This document shows, in pieces, positions 1 to 9,081 of a DNA stretch of 35,630 nt (its first letter is position 1; each line of letters begins with the position of its first letter). The position numbers and the translations under genes are program-made. The DNA is taken from NCBI GenBank assembly GCA_022013385.1, contig JAKLQJ010000207.1:1-35630 (forward strand), given 5' to 3'. Under the pieces are notes generated by a model. That model was not told the DNA's origin. It did no database searches and saw only the letters and a list, made by a program, of their open reading frames with translations. The DNA comes from Elusimicrobiota bacterium (lineage in GTDB: Bacteria > Elusimicrobiota > Elusimicrobia > Elusimicrobiales > UBA9959).

Positions 1-332
1 CACTTCTTTACATTTAAATGCTTGTTTTTACCCCGTGGGTTGGGTAAACTTGGTTGTAGAAAAAACCCGCGGGGTTAAAACCACGACGCAAGATGCGTAA
101 ATAGTAAATGTCAAGTTATTTACGACGCACTACACTAGCATAACCTTGAAATTCCTATACCTATATTTAGAATCAAATACAATGCGTTCCATTTTTCTAA
201 AATCTTCATCTTTTCCAGCTTTGCTAAAGCTCAGAGAAACAAATGTCATCTTTTGGAATTATTAAAAATGCGCCTCTAAAAACTCTCATTATAATGCGAA
301 TTTGATGTTTAATCTCCTTTTGCCTTTTACTT
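1..332. other. Non-coding flank with hairpins
   Basis: No convincing gene is visible. The stretch lies downstream of the minus-strand HemN-like gene ending at 333. Visible structure: a 12-bp inverted repeat (ACCCCGTGGGTT at 30-41 against AACCCGCGGGGT at 64-75, one G-T wobble, 22-nt loop), a second one (CGTAAATA at 96-103 against TATTTACG at 117-124), and a small hairpin AGCTTT/AAAGCT at 217-231 with a 3-nt loop. None is followed by a clean T-run in the minus direction, so they are weak terminator candidates for the upstream operon. Only very short reading frames are present. Confidence 0.5.
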
Positions 333-1721
333 TTATTTAATGTTGAATTTCGACCTCAGGCGTTCCACAACAGAATCTTCAAAAAAAGCGAAAGAGATTT
401 CAAAAATAACACGCTCGCGATTAGCATTGACTGTATATCTTCCTTTCTCATGCTTAATTATGCCGCGAGAGGTTAAATCCTCCAACTTCGCTTTGAATTT
501 TGTCTTAAGCGATAAACCGAACTCCCGCTTAAATTCTTTATCAGAGACACCGCCGCAATTGACAAAACTTAAAACCATATAGTTGATCATATTGATCTCA
601 TTAGTCAGCGTCGCGCCTCTATCCACCGGCAGGTGTCCGTGTTTGAGCTTAGTCATATAATCAGAGAGCGCGCAGGTGTTCTGATAACGTAGGTTCTTGT
701 ATGCCACAGATAACGCTCCGGCACCCAAACCCAGTACGGAATGCCAATCCCCTTCATCATCTTTTTCGTCGTAAGTATAGGTATAGTTTGTTTCTTCGGG
801 GCCGCCCAAAACCCTCCAGTAATCCTCAGCATCGTCAACATTATTGTAGCCGATTGATTCCAATGCCCTAAGCCCTTTCTTCACCGTCGCCGCAATAGCT
901 CGCCACCGCTCATGAGTGATAATTCCTCCATGCCGGGAAAAAGATGTTCGGCTAGTGGGAGTGAACCCGAATACTATTACTGCGTTCGGCCTCCAGCTTG
1001 CCAAGGTTCGGATATCTCCCATGAAACTTTCTTCTGTTTGGCCGTTAAGTCCGTACATTATGTCACAGGCAATATTCTTAATACCCACTTTGCGCGCGTT
1101 TTCATAAGCCCGCTTGACATGAGCCGCCTTCTGCACGCGGTTTGCCAGACGTATCACATTGTCGTCAAGACTTTGCACCCCCATAATAATCCAGTTAACA
1201 TTGTTTTCTTTTAGCGCCTTGAGCTTTGGGAGGGTAAGAAACTCGGGATTTGCCTCAAACACAATGCCGCCTTGAGAAAGAGCGCGGCTGTTTTTTTCCA
1301 ACTCAAAATGCTTGTAAACAATACCGAAAAGTCGTCTTATTTGCGCGGCCGAAAACAAAGACGGTGTGCCGCCGCCGATGCGTATTCCGGTAATCTTGCG
1401 GGGAAATATACTAGACGCATACATGCCCGCCTCAAGGTTTAAAGCGTCAAGGTATTTGTCTAATCCGGCGGGCGATATCAGCTTTCCGGAAGATAAACCG
1501 CAGAAATTGCATATTGTTTTGCAAAAGGGGATGTGGATATAAATATCAATCTGCCCCTTAAGTTTTGCGGCCTTTTTCCAAGCTTTATAGACAATACTGC
1601 GCTTGCCTATCTTTTCCCAAGCCGCCTCCGGCGGATAGATGGGCGGCTCATAAGGCAGACTTTCTGAATGCAACTGCCGTAATATCCTGCTAAAGGACTC
1701 TTTAGACAACTTCTTCGCCAT
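333..1721 (-). CDS. HemN-like radical SAM protein
   Basis: A 462-residue HemN/HemW-family radical SAM protein. The cluster motif is IPFC-x3-C-x2-C with Cys at 67, 71 and 74, and GGGTP follows at 116-120. Further family landmarks are FEANPEF, MGVQS and MYGLNGQTEESF. The fourth cysteine that true oxygen-independent coproporphyrinogen oxidase (HemN) carries after CxFC is absent (CNFCGLS), so this is better called HemN-like than HemN. The C-terminal third fits the HemN C-terminal domain. The ATG start follows the previous stop by only 5 bp, so it is probably co-transcribed with 1727-3472 and ygeW. Its N-terminus resembles that of the plus-strand gene 19480-20841, with identical Cys positions. Substrate is unknown; haem-related chemistry or methyl/methylene transfer are family possibilities. 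Confidence 0.85.
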   Translation of the reverse strand: MAKKLSKESFSRILRQLHSESLPYEPPIYPPEAAWEKIGKRSIVYKAWKKAAKLKGQIDIYIHIPFCKTICNFCGLSSGKLISPAGLDKYLDALNLEAGMYASSIFPRKITGIRIGGGTPSLFSAAQIRRLFGIVYKHFELEKNSRALSQGGIVFEANPEFLTLPKLKALKENNVNWIIMGVQSLDDNVIRLANRVQKAAHVKRAYENARKVGIKNIACDIMYGLNGQTEESFMGDIRTLASWRPNAVIVFGFTPTSRTSFSRHGGIITHERWRAIAATVKKGLRALESIGYNNVDDAEDYWRVLGGPEETNYTYTYDEKDDEGDWHSVLGLGAGALSVAYKNLRYQNTCALSDYMTKLKHGHLPVDRGATLTNEINMINYMVLSFVNCGGVSDKEFKREFGLSLKTKFKAKLEDLTSRGIIKHEKGRYTVNANRERVIFEISFAFFEDSVVERLRSKFNIK

Positions 1722-1726
1722 CGCCG

Positions 1727-3472
1727 TTACCTTTTGCCTGTTCGCCGCACCGTAAGAGTACGGCCTTCCAATTTATGACCGGCTTTATTAAGAAATGCTC
1801 TGAGCGAACTTTCAAATCTCCGAGTAAATTTCACTAAATCGCATGTATCAATACTGCGGCTCAGCTTATCAAAAACCTTTTCCGCTCCCTTTATTAATTT
1901 CCGCTCCAACTGCCCGGCTTCCTCAGTTTCATCCTGAAACTCCATTGCAAAAACATTTTGCCCCGTCTCGTCATAGGACACTATTAGACGGCGCTCTTTC
2001 CCGTTTACGCCTATCGCCAATTCTTTTCCCCTTATCATATTGTTTACCACACTCGCCAAACGCCTATACTCTAACATAAACATTGCCGCCGCAAATCGTT
2101 CAACGCTGCCTATTGCCGGTAAAAGTCGGAAAGAATTTTCGGTTTCTTTTATCAATTTTAGAGCCTTTAGCGACGAGAGCCCATCAGCAAACGCATCTTC
2201 AAGCCTCACTCCGAACCATGAATAAAACTCCCGTTTGGCTACAGACTCCCCCTTCTCAAAGCGTTCCAGCAGGTAGTGTCTATACCGATCCTTTTCGGAA
2301 GATATCCGTCCTATGTAAACATTGCGCGCCGGATCATCCTTCAAGGAAACTGTTTCGTACTGAAACCGATTGAAAAGTTTGCTAGCATGCCAGCCGGCGC
2401 CGACATTAAAAACAGTCTCCACAGTATTGAGGTCTTGATAACTGTAATCACACTTCCCGGCGCATATTCCGTCCACGCGATGAAACTTGATACCATCGCT
2501 TATACGCGCCAGGCTCTCGGGCGCAATCGCGTAATCCAGCTGCTGCGCCCTAGCCTTGACCCGATCCAGCCAAAGCAATTGGCTATTCAGGTGAACCTCG
2601 AAGATGTCCCTGCGGTTCTTAAAGCGGCGCTTTAAATAGAATGCGCTAGGCTCCATGATGTAGAGAATAATCGTGTCAGGGCAAAGTGCGGCCACATCTT
2701 CAAATGACTTGATAAAACGATTCTCATCATTGCCGAAAAGGCCGAGAAGCATATCTACGCTTATTTCCGGAAATCCCAGCTGGCGGGACCATGTTATAGC
2801 GTTCTTGACCATATCCCGCGTCTGATGCCTGCGCCCTGATAGACTTAGAATCTCCGCGCTCATATCCTGAACACCCAGCGAAATGCGGTTGAAACCCCAT
2901 TTTCGCAGGATTTCCAGTTTGCCACGGGTAACACTGTTCGGGTGGGTTTCCACATCGCGGAGGCAGTTTTCTTCAAAATGAAAATTCCCAAAAATGGCGG
3001 CAAGCAACTTGTTGAGCTGCTTTTCGGAAAACAATGTCGGTGTTCCGCCGTCAAAATAGACACGCGAGAACTTGACCTCCTTAAAAAGGTCGGAAAAATA
3101 TCCGACTAAACGAATCATTCTTTTTGTATAAGTTTCGAGATCCCCCGTATGCGCCGTTTTTTTATAATAAAGACAGAAGTCGCAGCGCGAGCGGCAATAG
3201 GGGGTGGTAATGCCCAAAACCATCGCGTGTCTTTCTCCTCGCCGCTTGAGTTCGGATAGATGTTCCGCCCATGCCGATCTCACCTCCTCCGCCGCAAGCG
3301 GTCGGGATAAACTTGTAGAACAGAAATTACTGATGTCCACCAGGCGAAAACTCCAGTCATTATGCCTCAAAGCTATGAGCCGAGCCATATCCATGAATAC
3401 ACGATAGCGCCTCTGCGCAGAGAGCGTTGAATGCTCAATATCAATGCTGCCCGAGATTTTGCCGTCTGACAT
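1727..3472 (-). CDS. Long HemN-like radical SAM protein
   Basis: A 581-residue relative of HemN with an unusually long N-terminus (about 85 residues before the rSAM core) and a C-terminal extension of roughly 130 residues. The cluster motif is TPYC-x3-C-x2-C at Cys 93, 97 and 100, followed by DGGTP at 141-145. VETHPNS, LGVQD and LGLFGND mark the usual HemN-like barrel strands. The ATG is preceded by a GAGGA ribosome site. It lies 37 bp downstream of ygeW and 5 bp upstream of the 462-residue HemN-like gene, so these three probably form one transcript. The sequence is visibly richer in G+C than the rSAM genes to its right (sampled line 2461-2520 has 33 G+C of 60). The terminal extensions match nothing I recognise. 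Confidence 0.8.
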   Translation of the reverse strand: MSDGKISGSIDIEHSTLSAQRRYRVFMDMARLIALRHNDWSFRLVDISNFCSTSLSRPLAAEEVRSAWAEHLSELKRRGERHAMVLGITTPYCRSRCDFCLYYKKTAHTGDLETYTKRMIRLVGYFSDLFKEVKFSRVYFDGGTPTLFSEKQLNKLLAAIFGNFHFEENCLRDVETHPNSVTRGKLEILRKWGFNRISLGVQDMSAEILSLSGRRHQTRDMVKNAITWSRQLGFPEISVDMLLGLFGNDENRFIKSFEDVAALCPDTIILYIMEPSAFYLKRRFKNRRDIFEVHLNSQLLWLDRVKARAQQLDYAIAPESLARISDGIKFHRVDGICAGKCDYSYQDLNTVETVFNVGAGWHASKLFNRFQYETVSLKDDPARNVYIGRISSEKDRYRHYLLERFEKGESVAKREFYSWFGVRLEDAFADGLSSLKALKLIKETENSFRLLPAIGSVERFAAAMFMLEYRRLASVVNNMIRGKELAIGVNGKERRLIVSYDETGQNVFAMEFQDETEEAGQLERKLIKGAEKVFDKLSRSIDTCDLVKFTRRFESSLRAFLNKAGHKLEGRTLTVRRTGKR

Positions 3473-3509
3473 TTTATTTCCTCATTCCTTTAAATCCCCG
3501 CGCTGTTTT

Positions 3510-4523
3510 TTATGGTCTGCCGCCCATTGTAAGCGCAAGTATTGATTTTATGGTATGCAACCTGTTTTCAGCCTGATCAAAAACAATACTTTGCGGGCCG
3601 TCAATTACCGCGTCTTCAACTTCGGCTCCTCTATCGGCCGGAAGAGGATGCATATATACTGATCTTTTATCAGCGAGTCTCATTCTTTTTTCCGTGCAAA
3701 CCCACGATTTATATTGATTCAAGTATTCCATTCCTTTTTCCATTCTTTCTTTCTCGGGAATTTTTTGTTCGTCAAGAAACTGATGGCAGCCCCATGACTT
3801 TGGATAAACCACCATGGCATCTTTAAAAGCCTCGTCCATATCATTGACGATTTTAAATTTTGAACCGGATTCTTTGGCATAATTTTCGGCGGCCGCTATG
3901 GTTTTGGGCATAAGCTTAAATTCTTTCGGATGGGCAAGCACAACATCCATTCCAAATCTCGGCATCAAAGTTACCAAACCTTGGGGAACGGAAAGAGGGC
4001 GCGCATAAGCCGGCGCATAAGTCCATGAAATAACGAATTTCATGCCCTTAAGATTCGTTCCGAATTTTTCTCTTACCGTCATTAAATCCGCTATGGTTTG
4101 ACAGGGATGATCAACATCACATTGAAGATTGGAAACCGGTATTTCCGATTCTTCGGCTACTTCCCTTATATACTTATTTCCTATGCCATAGAAACAATTT
4201 CTTATTGCTATGCCATGACCGTACCTTGAAAGCGCCCTGCCTGTATCCTTGGGCGTTTCGCCGTGAGATATCTGCATTTTATCCGGGGTTAAATCATGGG
4301 CATGTCCGCCAAGCTGAGTCATAGCTGCTTCAGTTGAATTTCTGGTTCTCGTAGACTGCTCAAAAAACATCATAAATAAAGTTTTGTCTTGAAGAATTCT
4401 GTGCGCTTCTCCGAGCGAGAATTTCATTTTAAGATACTTGGCAATATCTAAAACGGTTTCAAGCTCTTCACAACTCCAATCCGCGGTTTCTATCCAATCT
4501 TTGCCTCTTAACATAGTTTTCAT
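3510..4523 (-). CDS. ygeW: YgeW-type knotted carbamoyltransferase
   Basis: A 337-residue aspartate/ornithine carbamoyltransferase family member. The carbamoyl-phosphate motif FEQSTRTR is at 54-61, HPCQT at 139-143 and MHPLPADRG at 291-299. The central run around WTYAPAYARPLSVPQG, then RFGMDVVLAHP and VYPKSW, closely follows E. coli YgeW rather than ArgF/OTCase. YgeW belongs to the knotted branch with N-acetyl/N-succinyl-ornithine transcarbamylases, and its physiological substrate is not settled. I chose the ATG at 4521-4523, which has AGGGG upstream. A longer TTG-initiated frame to 4562 lacks a ribosome site and adds 13 unconserved residues. Its usual partner ygeY sits 30 kb away at the other edge of the rSAM region; no ygeX-like ammonia-lyase is in the window. 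Confidence 0.88.
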   Translation of the reverse strand: MKTMLRGKDWIETADWSCEELETVLDIAKYLKMKFSLGEAHRILQDKTLFMMFFEQSTRTRNSTEAAMTQLGGHAHDLTPDKMQISHGETPKDTGRALSRYGHGIAIRNCFYGIGNKYIREVAEESEIPVSNLQCDVDHPCQTIADLMTVREKFGTNLKGMKFVISWTYAPAYARPLSVPQGLVTLMPRFGMDVVLAHPKEFKLMPKTIAAAENYAKESGSKFKIVNDMDEAFKDAMVVYPKSWGCHQFLDEQKIPEKERMEKGMEYLNQYKSWVCTEKRMRLADKRSVYMHPLPADRGAEVEDAVIDGPQSIVFDQAENRLHTIKSILALTMGGRP

Positions 4524-4567
4524 ATAATATTTTTGCCCCTTAATCTTAAAAAGTTGATACAAGCGTT

Positions 4568-4587
4568 GAAGCTATGCGAACAACCAA
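4568..4587 (+). repeat. Left copy of diverged 20-bp direct repeat
   Basis: The 20 bp here match 34168-34187 in the same orientation at 16 of 20 positions, and all four differences are transitions. The first ten bases, GAAGCTATGC, also occur exactly at 34144-34153. It lies just upstream of ygeW, while the partner lies just downstream of ygeY. Together they bracket the rSAM region. It could be a decayed boundary repeat or chance similarity. Confidence 0.35.
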
Positions 4588-4724
4588 GCATTAATTTTCT
4601 TTATTATTTACCCTTTCCGCTGTTGCCTTGCAGAGTCGTTAGCAATAATAGCCAATATACTATAAAACAGTTCAATTCGGCAAGAGCTGAGCGCTGAAAT
4701 ATACCGACAATGAATTGGTTAAAA

Positions 4725-5657
4725 TTATGCAAAATGCGAAGATACATTTAGTCGCAATTGACCTTTTTTCACCTTGTTTATTATAGCCGAGGATTTTTTA
4801 AGAGAAGCGGAAATTTCTTTTTCGCCGAATAATTTCAAATAATCTTTTCTCGGCCCCGCGCATATATCCTTTAAACCGCAGTTTAAACATTCTTTTATAT
4901 GCTTTTTCTCTCCAAGATATATTTTATCGCCTCTGATTATTCTGTCAACATCTCTGGAGTATTCCTCATAACCGTTTATAATACATAAGGGGAAACCGTC
5001 CAATATAATGGGCATATGTAGCTTCTTGGCTTTAGTCAAAGCTTGAACAATATAGGGCCGCGCCTCGCTTAATTTCGGCACGAGATATTTTCTTTTTTTG
5101 ACAAGCCCCTTTATCTTGATAAAATTCAAAGCTATGTAAAACGCTTTAGGAAATTCCTCCGCTATGAATCCAATATATGCGGGCAGTGTTTTATAATTAA
5201 GCGTGTTTAAAACAAAGGTTATTATCACTCCATTGTTAAGGCTTTTAGATGTTCTTTTAATCATCAATATCCTTTTTGGAAACTGATTCTTAGATCCGGT
5301 TAAAATATCATGCAGTTTTACGATATGGGACGGCAAATTGAAATTAAACTTGCTTACCCCTTTTTTTATTAAGGCCTTCAAACTCCTATCAGTGAGCAAA
5401 AGACCGTTTGTAAACAATGTAATCTCATGCGCGCCGCTTTTTCTAGCCCGTCCAATCCAATAAATCAAATCTTTGCTCATAAGAGGCTCGCCGCCTTCAA
5501 TAGTAAGGGATTGATATCCCAATTTAAGACAATCCGAAAGCTCTTTTTCGGTCATAACCCTATTTTCGCCTTTTGCCGAACAAAAAATACAATTCTGATT
5601 GCATTCGGCGGTCAGAAAAAGATTAGGTTCAAAATCATTAAAAGAAGGTGTGGTCAT
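4725..5657 (-). CDS. Short radical SAM protein, CxxCx5CxG family
   Basis: A 310-residue radical SAM protein. CxxxCxxC is at Cys 19, 23 and 26 (ECNQNCIFC) and GGEP at 55-58. A conserved FPLC site precedes NGYEEY, and the C-terminus has CLNC-x5-CAG with KDYLKLFG after it (Cys 257, 260, 266). These four extra Cys probably bind one auxiliary [4Fe-4S] cluster, a twitch-like arrangement. The start is the ATG at 5655-5657, which shares ATGA with the stop of the upstream cysteine desulfurase; a longer in-frame start at 5693 would overlap that gene by 40 bp. It is the last gene of the left rSAM block. Closest relative in the window is 21008-21967, sharing RKYLVPKLS and the same layout. Substrate unknown. 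Confidence 0.85.
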   Translation of the reverse strand: MTTPSFNDFEPNLFLTAECNQNCIFCSAKGENRVMTEKELSDCLKLGYQSLTIEGGEPLMSKDLIYWIGRARKSGAHEITLFTNGLLLTDRSLKALIKKGVSKFNFNLPSHIVKLHDILTGSKNQFPKRILMIKRTSKSLNNGVIITFVLNTLNYKTLPAYIGFIAEEFPKAFYIALNFIKIKGLVKKRKYLVPKLSEARPYIVQALTKAKKLHMPIILDGFPLCIINGYEEYSRDVDRIIRGDKIYLGEKKHIKECLNCGLKDICAGPRKDYLKLFGEKEISASLKKSSAIINKVKKGQLRLNVSSHFA

Positions 5658-6907
5658 GAAAGAGATTTTAAATATTTCTTCAAAGCCCCGCAAAAGATAT
5701 CAATATCGCGTTTTGAGCTATAAATGAAAAAAGATAGTCTAACCGTTGATTTTATGCCTGAATTTAAAATAGCCAAATCCGCGCAATGCCGGCCGCATCT
5801 TACCGCCACAAAATATTTGGATGAATACTCATTTAGAAAAATATTAAAATCAATAATGGAAAATTGAATGTTTTCACAAACAAAAGATATTATACTGCCG
5901 TTTTGCAAATCTTCCCGTTCACCTAGAATTTTTATTTCTTTAAAAGACGACAGTTTTAAGCAGGCATATCGGATGATGTCTTGAATATGCGCCCTTATAT
6001 TTTGATAGCCGATTTTATGTAATAATTCAAAAGACCTTTTAAGCGCCGCAATACCCGAATAATTCTGAATACCGGCTTCATAAACCGCATTGTTTTTGAG
6101 GAAATCAACTTTATACACGCCGTCTTTGCGAATTATTTTTTTAACTGTTCCGCCGCCCAATTTTGAGGGGTTTAAGGATCTAAAAAGGCTTTTTTTAATG
6201 TATAAAACACCGGTGCCGAAAGGAGCGCCCATTTTATGACCGGAAAAAGCAAGCATATCCGCGTTTAAAACGCTTACATTTTCCTTATGAGTGGGAATAT
6301 ATTGAGCGTCATCAATAAAAACTTTAGCTCCTTTTTTATGCGCAGCATTTATAAATTTTTTAATGTCCACGATTCCGCCAAAAATATTAGAAGCATGAGT
6401 TATGCAAACAAGAGCCGTTTTGGCGGAAAGCAGCTTTTTATAAGCGTTAAAATCCGGCTTAAAATCTTTAAGCGGAATAATTTTAAGCTTTATTTTCCCT
6501 TGCTTGCTTAAACGATAAAAAGGAAGAAAAACGCTATTATGCTCTAAAGGAGAAAGAATAACTTCATTGCGGCAATAGAAGGGAAAACTCATTGCGACAA
6601 GATTGGCCGCTTCCGTCGTTCCGCTTGTAAAGACTATTTCATCTTGACTCTTGGCTCCGATAAATCCCGCAACGGCTTTTCGCGCTGAGCAAAAATCGAT
6701 ATCTACCTTGCGGCTAAGCAAATGCGCTGACCTTTTTCCGGCGCAAGCGCCTAATTTAAGCAGGAAATCGCTCTGCTCTTTGGCCGCGGATTTCATTTTT
6801 AAAGCCGTACAAGCGCTATCAAGATACACTATCGCTTTTTTTGAAATCTTGCGGCCTATTGCCGGAAATTCTTTTTTTAAAGGCAGAATATTTTTTTTGC
6901 CCGACAT
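5654..6907 (-). CDS. SufS-like cysteine desulfurase (class V aminotransferase fold)
   Basis: A 417-residue PLP enzyme of the SufS/CsdA group, which removes sulfur from cysteine as enzyme-bound persulfide. Visible landmarks: YLDSAC near the N-terminus, TSGTTEA at 94-100, the stacking His in LEHNS (H123), the D199 and Q202 pyridine/phenol contacts in IDDAQ, the Schiff-base Lys225 in SGHKMG, and the active-site cysteine C375 in RCGRHCA, the position of the SufS RxGHHCA motif. It is tightly coupled on both sides: its ATG overlaps the previous rSAM stop (TAATG) and its stop overlaps the next rSAM start (ATGA). This suggests dedicated supply of sulfur, either for Fe-S clusters of the neighbouring enzymes or as a substrate. 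No SufE or SufU partner is seen here. Confidence 0.88.
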   Translation of the reverse strand: MSGKKNILPLKKEFPAIGRKISKKAIVYLDSACTALKMKSAAKEQSDFLLKLGACAGKRSAHLLSRKVDIDFCSARKAVAGFIGAKSQDEIVFTSGTTEAANLVAMSFPFYCRNEVILSPLEHNSVFLPFYRLSKQGKIKLKIIPLKDFKPDFNAYKKLLSAKTALVCITHASNIFGGIVDIKKFINAAHKKGAKVFIDDAQYIPTHKENVSVLNADMLAFSGHKMGAPFGTGVLYIKKSLFRSLNPSKLGGGTVKKIIRKDGVYKVDFLKNNAVYEAGIQNYSGIAALKRSFELLHKIGYQNIRAHIQDIIRYACLKLSSFKEIKILGEREDLQNGSIISFVCENIQFSIIDFNIFLNEYSSKYFVAVRCGRHCADLAILNSGIKSTVRLSFFIYSSKRDIDIFCGALKKYLKSLS

Positions 6908-7752
6908 TATATGTCTCCGTATATTTTAAGATAATCTTTTCTCGGTCCTGAGCAAATATTAACATATTTGCATTTTAAACATCTTTTTACATAAGTCTTT
7001 TCTTTCCTATACAAACCCTCTTTATTTCCGGCCACTTTTCCGATATCAACATTTAAATAATAATAAGCTCCAAGCATGCAAAGAGGAATATGGTCAATTT
7101 CACACTTAATTTTATTTTTCGCGCAAAGCGAAGCAGCTTTAATAATGTATTTTGACGCGGTCAAATATTTCGGAACGATTTTTTTTGTTAAAGCTTTTCC
7201 CATAGCTTTAACAAAACTGAATTGCAACCACTTAATGCCTGGCAATCTTTTAAGCGTAAATTTCACAAATTCCGGCGCTTGCCTGTAATTTAACCTGCAA
7301 ATAACATAAGTCAGCCTTATATCGGCGCCAAACTTAAGCAATAATTTTATGCCCTTTATTTTATTCAAAAAAATATTTTGAATACCGCTTATCTTTTCGT
7401 CCATAGCTTTATCAGCCGCCGAAAGATTGATATTAAAATACCCCCCTGATAAATTAACCGCCTTAATGAGCTTTTTTAAAACATTTAAAGGAGTGTTTTT
7501 AATAAGCGACGCATTGGTTTGTATTTCTATTTTCTTATTATTTTTAGCGGCGCAAAGCGCAAGCTTTAAAAGATGCATGCCGCCCAATAGAAAAGGTTCG
7601 CCGCCGGATATCTGAATAAGATTATCTTTTGAACTTGCTATTTCGCGGCAATAAAGATTAGAATCATGCTTCTTATTCTTGGCGTTTTTTCCGGGATATG
7701 AACAAAATACGCACCCTTGATTGCATTTATGAATAATCCGCAGCAAAGCCAT
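6907..7752 (-). CDS. Short radical SAM protein, CxxCx5CxG family
   Basis: A 281-residue radical SAM protein with CxxxCxxC at Cys 10, 14 and 17 (KCNQGCVFC) and SGGEP at 49-53. It has the family IPLC site and a C-terminal CLKC-x5-CSG followed by RKDYLKIYG. The end is almost superimposable on that of 4725-5657. The motif begins only ten residues from the N-terminus, so there is no leader-recognition domain in front of the barrel. The ATG abuts the stop of the upstream rSAM gene (TAA then ATG) and its own stop overlaps the desulfurase ATG. This run of overlaps argues for one polycistronic, translationally coupled unit. Peptide or small-molecule substrate cannot be read from the sequence. Confidence 0.85.
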   Translation of the reverse strand: MALLRIIHKCNQGCVFCSYPGKNAKNKKHDSNLYCREIASSKDNLIQISGGEPFLLGGMHLLKLALCAAKNNKKIEIQTNASLIKNTPLNVLKKLIKAVNLSGGYFNINLSAADKAMDEKISGIQNIFLNKIKGIKLLLKFGADIRLTYVICRLNYRQAPEFVKFTLKRLPGIKWLQFSFVKAMGKALTKKIVPKYLTASKYIIKAASLCAKNKIKCEIDHIPLCMLGAYYYLNVDIGKVAGNKEGLYRKEKTYVKRCLKCKYVNICSGPRKDYLKIYGDI

Positions 7753-8916
7753 TTACTTTCCTTTAAGAGCCCAATAATAGCGCCCTTTTTTAAAAACCTT
7801 TTCAACAATATTTTTATTTATGAGAGTTTCCGCCGCGGTTATGACTGCATTCCCGTCGGAACAATCACGGCATAAAACTATATTTTTTGCAAGTTTTAAT
7901 ATTTCAGCGGTTGAAACATGGGATTTTTTTTTAAGTATTTCAATAAAACACCTTTCATTGTCCGAGAAAAAAACCTTTTTTCCGCGCGCTATTATTTTTT
8001 TCTCTTTTTTTACGGAACTAAAACCTGTCCAACCCCAAATATCAATATAACTCTTATCAATGCCGAGGCACTTTTCTTTGAAAGAACATTTATGGCATAA
8101 GGGGGCGCGAAGTTTGGCTTTATCGGCGTTTTCATCCAAATCCGTCTTAATGCCCGATGGGTCGGTAACCACAGTATTAAACCGTTCAAGCCCTATGGAC
8201 AATGACTCATATCCTTTTAAAAAACAGGGCGGCACATTAAGAAAAAGAATTTCATCTTTTAAACCCGCCTTTTTCATAAGTTGAATCGCGCCCATAAAAT
8301 ATTTTTGTGCCTTATAAAGAGAAACCCCCAGCTTCAAATGGTTTTCTCTCATACTCCCTATATACATCGGATAGATTATTACAAAGTTGCTTATTCCCTT
8401 TTCAATGAGATAATATATTATCTTAGGCAAATGATTAAAATTGCGTTTATTGATAAGTATATTTGTCCCAATCCTTATTTTAAGCTTTTTTAAATTTTTT
8501 AAGCCAAGTATGGCTTTTTTCCATGCTCCTTTAACACCGACCAATTCGTCATGAATCTCGGCATTATCGCTTAAAAAAGAAAATTTGCAAAATGTAAGGC
8601 CGGCTTCAACCAATTGCCGCGCAAATTTTTTATCCGCCAGTTTTATGCCGTTTGTCTGAATTCTTATAAAATCAAATCCCACGGATTTTGCCAGAGAAAC
8701 AATCTTTATTATATCGCCGCGCAATAAAGGCTCGCCGCCCGTAAAACCAAGCTTGCGATAACCTTTTTTATAAGCTGAATAAATATTTTTGGCTATATCA
8801 TTGAAGCTCGCATTCAATGACTTATCAAATGAACCTTGCGAGCAAAACAGGCACTTGGCATTGCAATTATAATTGAGAATTATCTCATAACATTTATTTG
8901 AAGTTTTCTTTTTCAC
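7753..8916 (-). CDS. Radical SAM protein with winged-helix-like C-terminal extension
   Basis: A 387-residue member of the CxxCx5CxG group with an extra C-terminal domain. Cys 18, 22 and 25 form the rSAM motif (NCNAKCLFC) and TGGEP is at 59-63. A VPPC site and CHKC-x5-CLG with SYIDIWG close the core. About 100 further residues follow. The last 75 or so read like a small winged helix (ILKKK..VSTAEILKLA, AAETLINKNIVEKV, then a hairpin ending GRYYWAL), with a CRDC pair inside. The extension could bind nucleic acid or a peptide. The start is GTG at 8914-8916, preceded by AGGAAG at good spacing. The next gene begins directly after its stop. Confidence 0.82.
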   Translation of the reverse strand: MKKKTSNKCYEIILNYNCNAKCLFCSQGSFDKSLNASFNDIAKNIYSAYKKGYRKLGFTGGEPLLRGDIIKIVSLAKSVGFDFIRIQTNGIKLADKKFARQLVEAGLTFCKFSFLSDNAEIHDELVGVKGAWKKAILGLKNLKKLKIRIGTNILINKRNFNHLPKIIYYLIEKGISNFVIIYPMYIGSMRENHLKLGVSLYKAQKYFMGAIQLMKKAGLKDEILFLNVPPCFLKGYESLSIGLERFNTVVTDPSGIKTDLDENADKAKLRAPLCHKCSFKEKCLGIDKSYIDIWGWTGFSSVKKEKKIIARGKKVFFSDNERCFIEILKKKSHVSTAEILKLAKNIVLCRDCSDGNAVITAAETLINKNIVEKVFKKGRYYWALKGK

Positions 8917-8947
8917 GAAGCTTCCTAAATTTTTTACATCGGCGCAG

Positions 8948-8976
8948 CTTGTCCGCCTGTGTTGTGTGGCGGAAAG
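8948..8976. other. Intergenic hairpin
   Basis: In the 165-bp gap between two minus-strand rSAM genes (8917-9081), TCCGCC (8952-8957) pairs with GGCGGA (8968-8973). Three more pairs (8948-8950 with 8974-8976) follow after a one-base bulge. No T-run follows on the minus strand, so it is more likely an mRNA structure or repeat remnant than a terminator. The rest of the gap holds only very short frames. Confidence 0.4.
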
Positions 8977-9081
8977 TCCCCCCTGCTTAGATTTGGAACA
9001 AATTTAGAGGGATAGGCATCTATTATTTTTTATTCATTTTAGCTTTTTGAGACTTTCACCAAGATTAGTTGCTCATGTCGC

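Noticed and set aside
912-1214. Plus-strand frames inside the HemN-like gene
   Set aside because: They are antisense to a strongly conserved rSAM gene and have no family features.
4524-4562. TTG-initiated extension of ygeW
   Set aside because: No ribosome site, and the extra residues do not resemble the YgeW N-terminus; the ATG at 4523 has AGGGG upstream.
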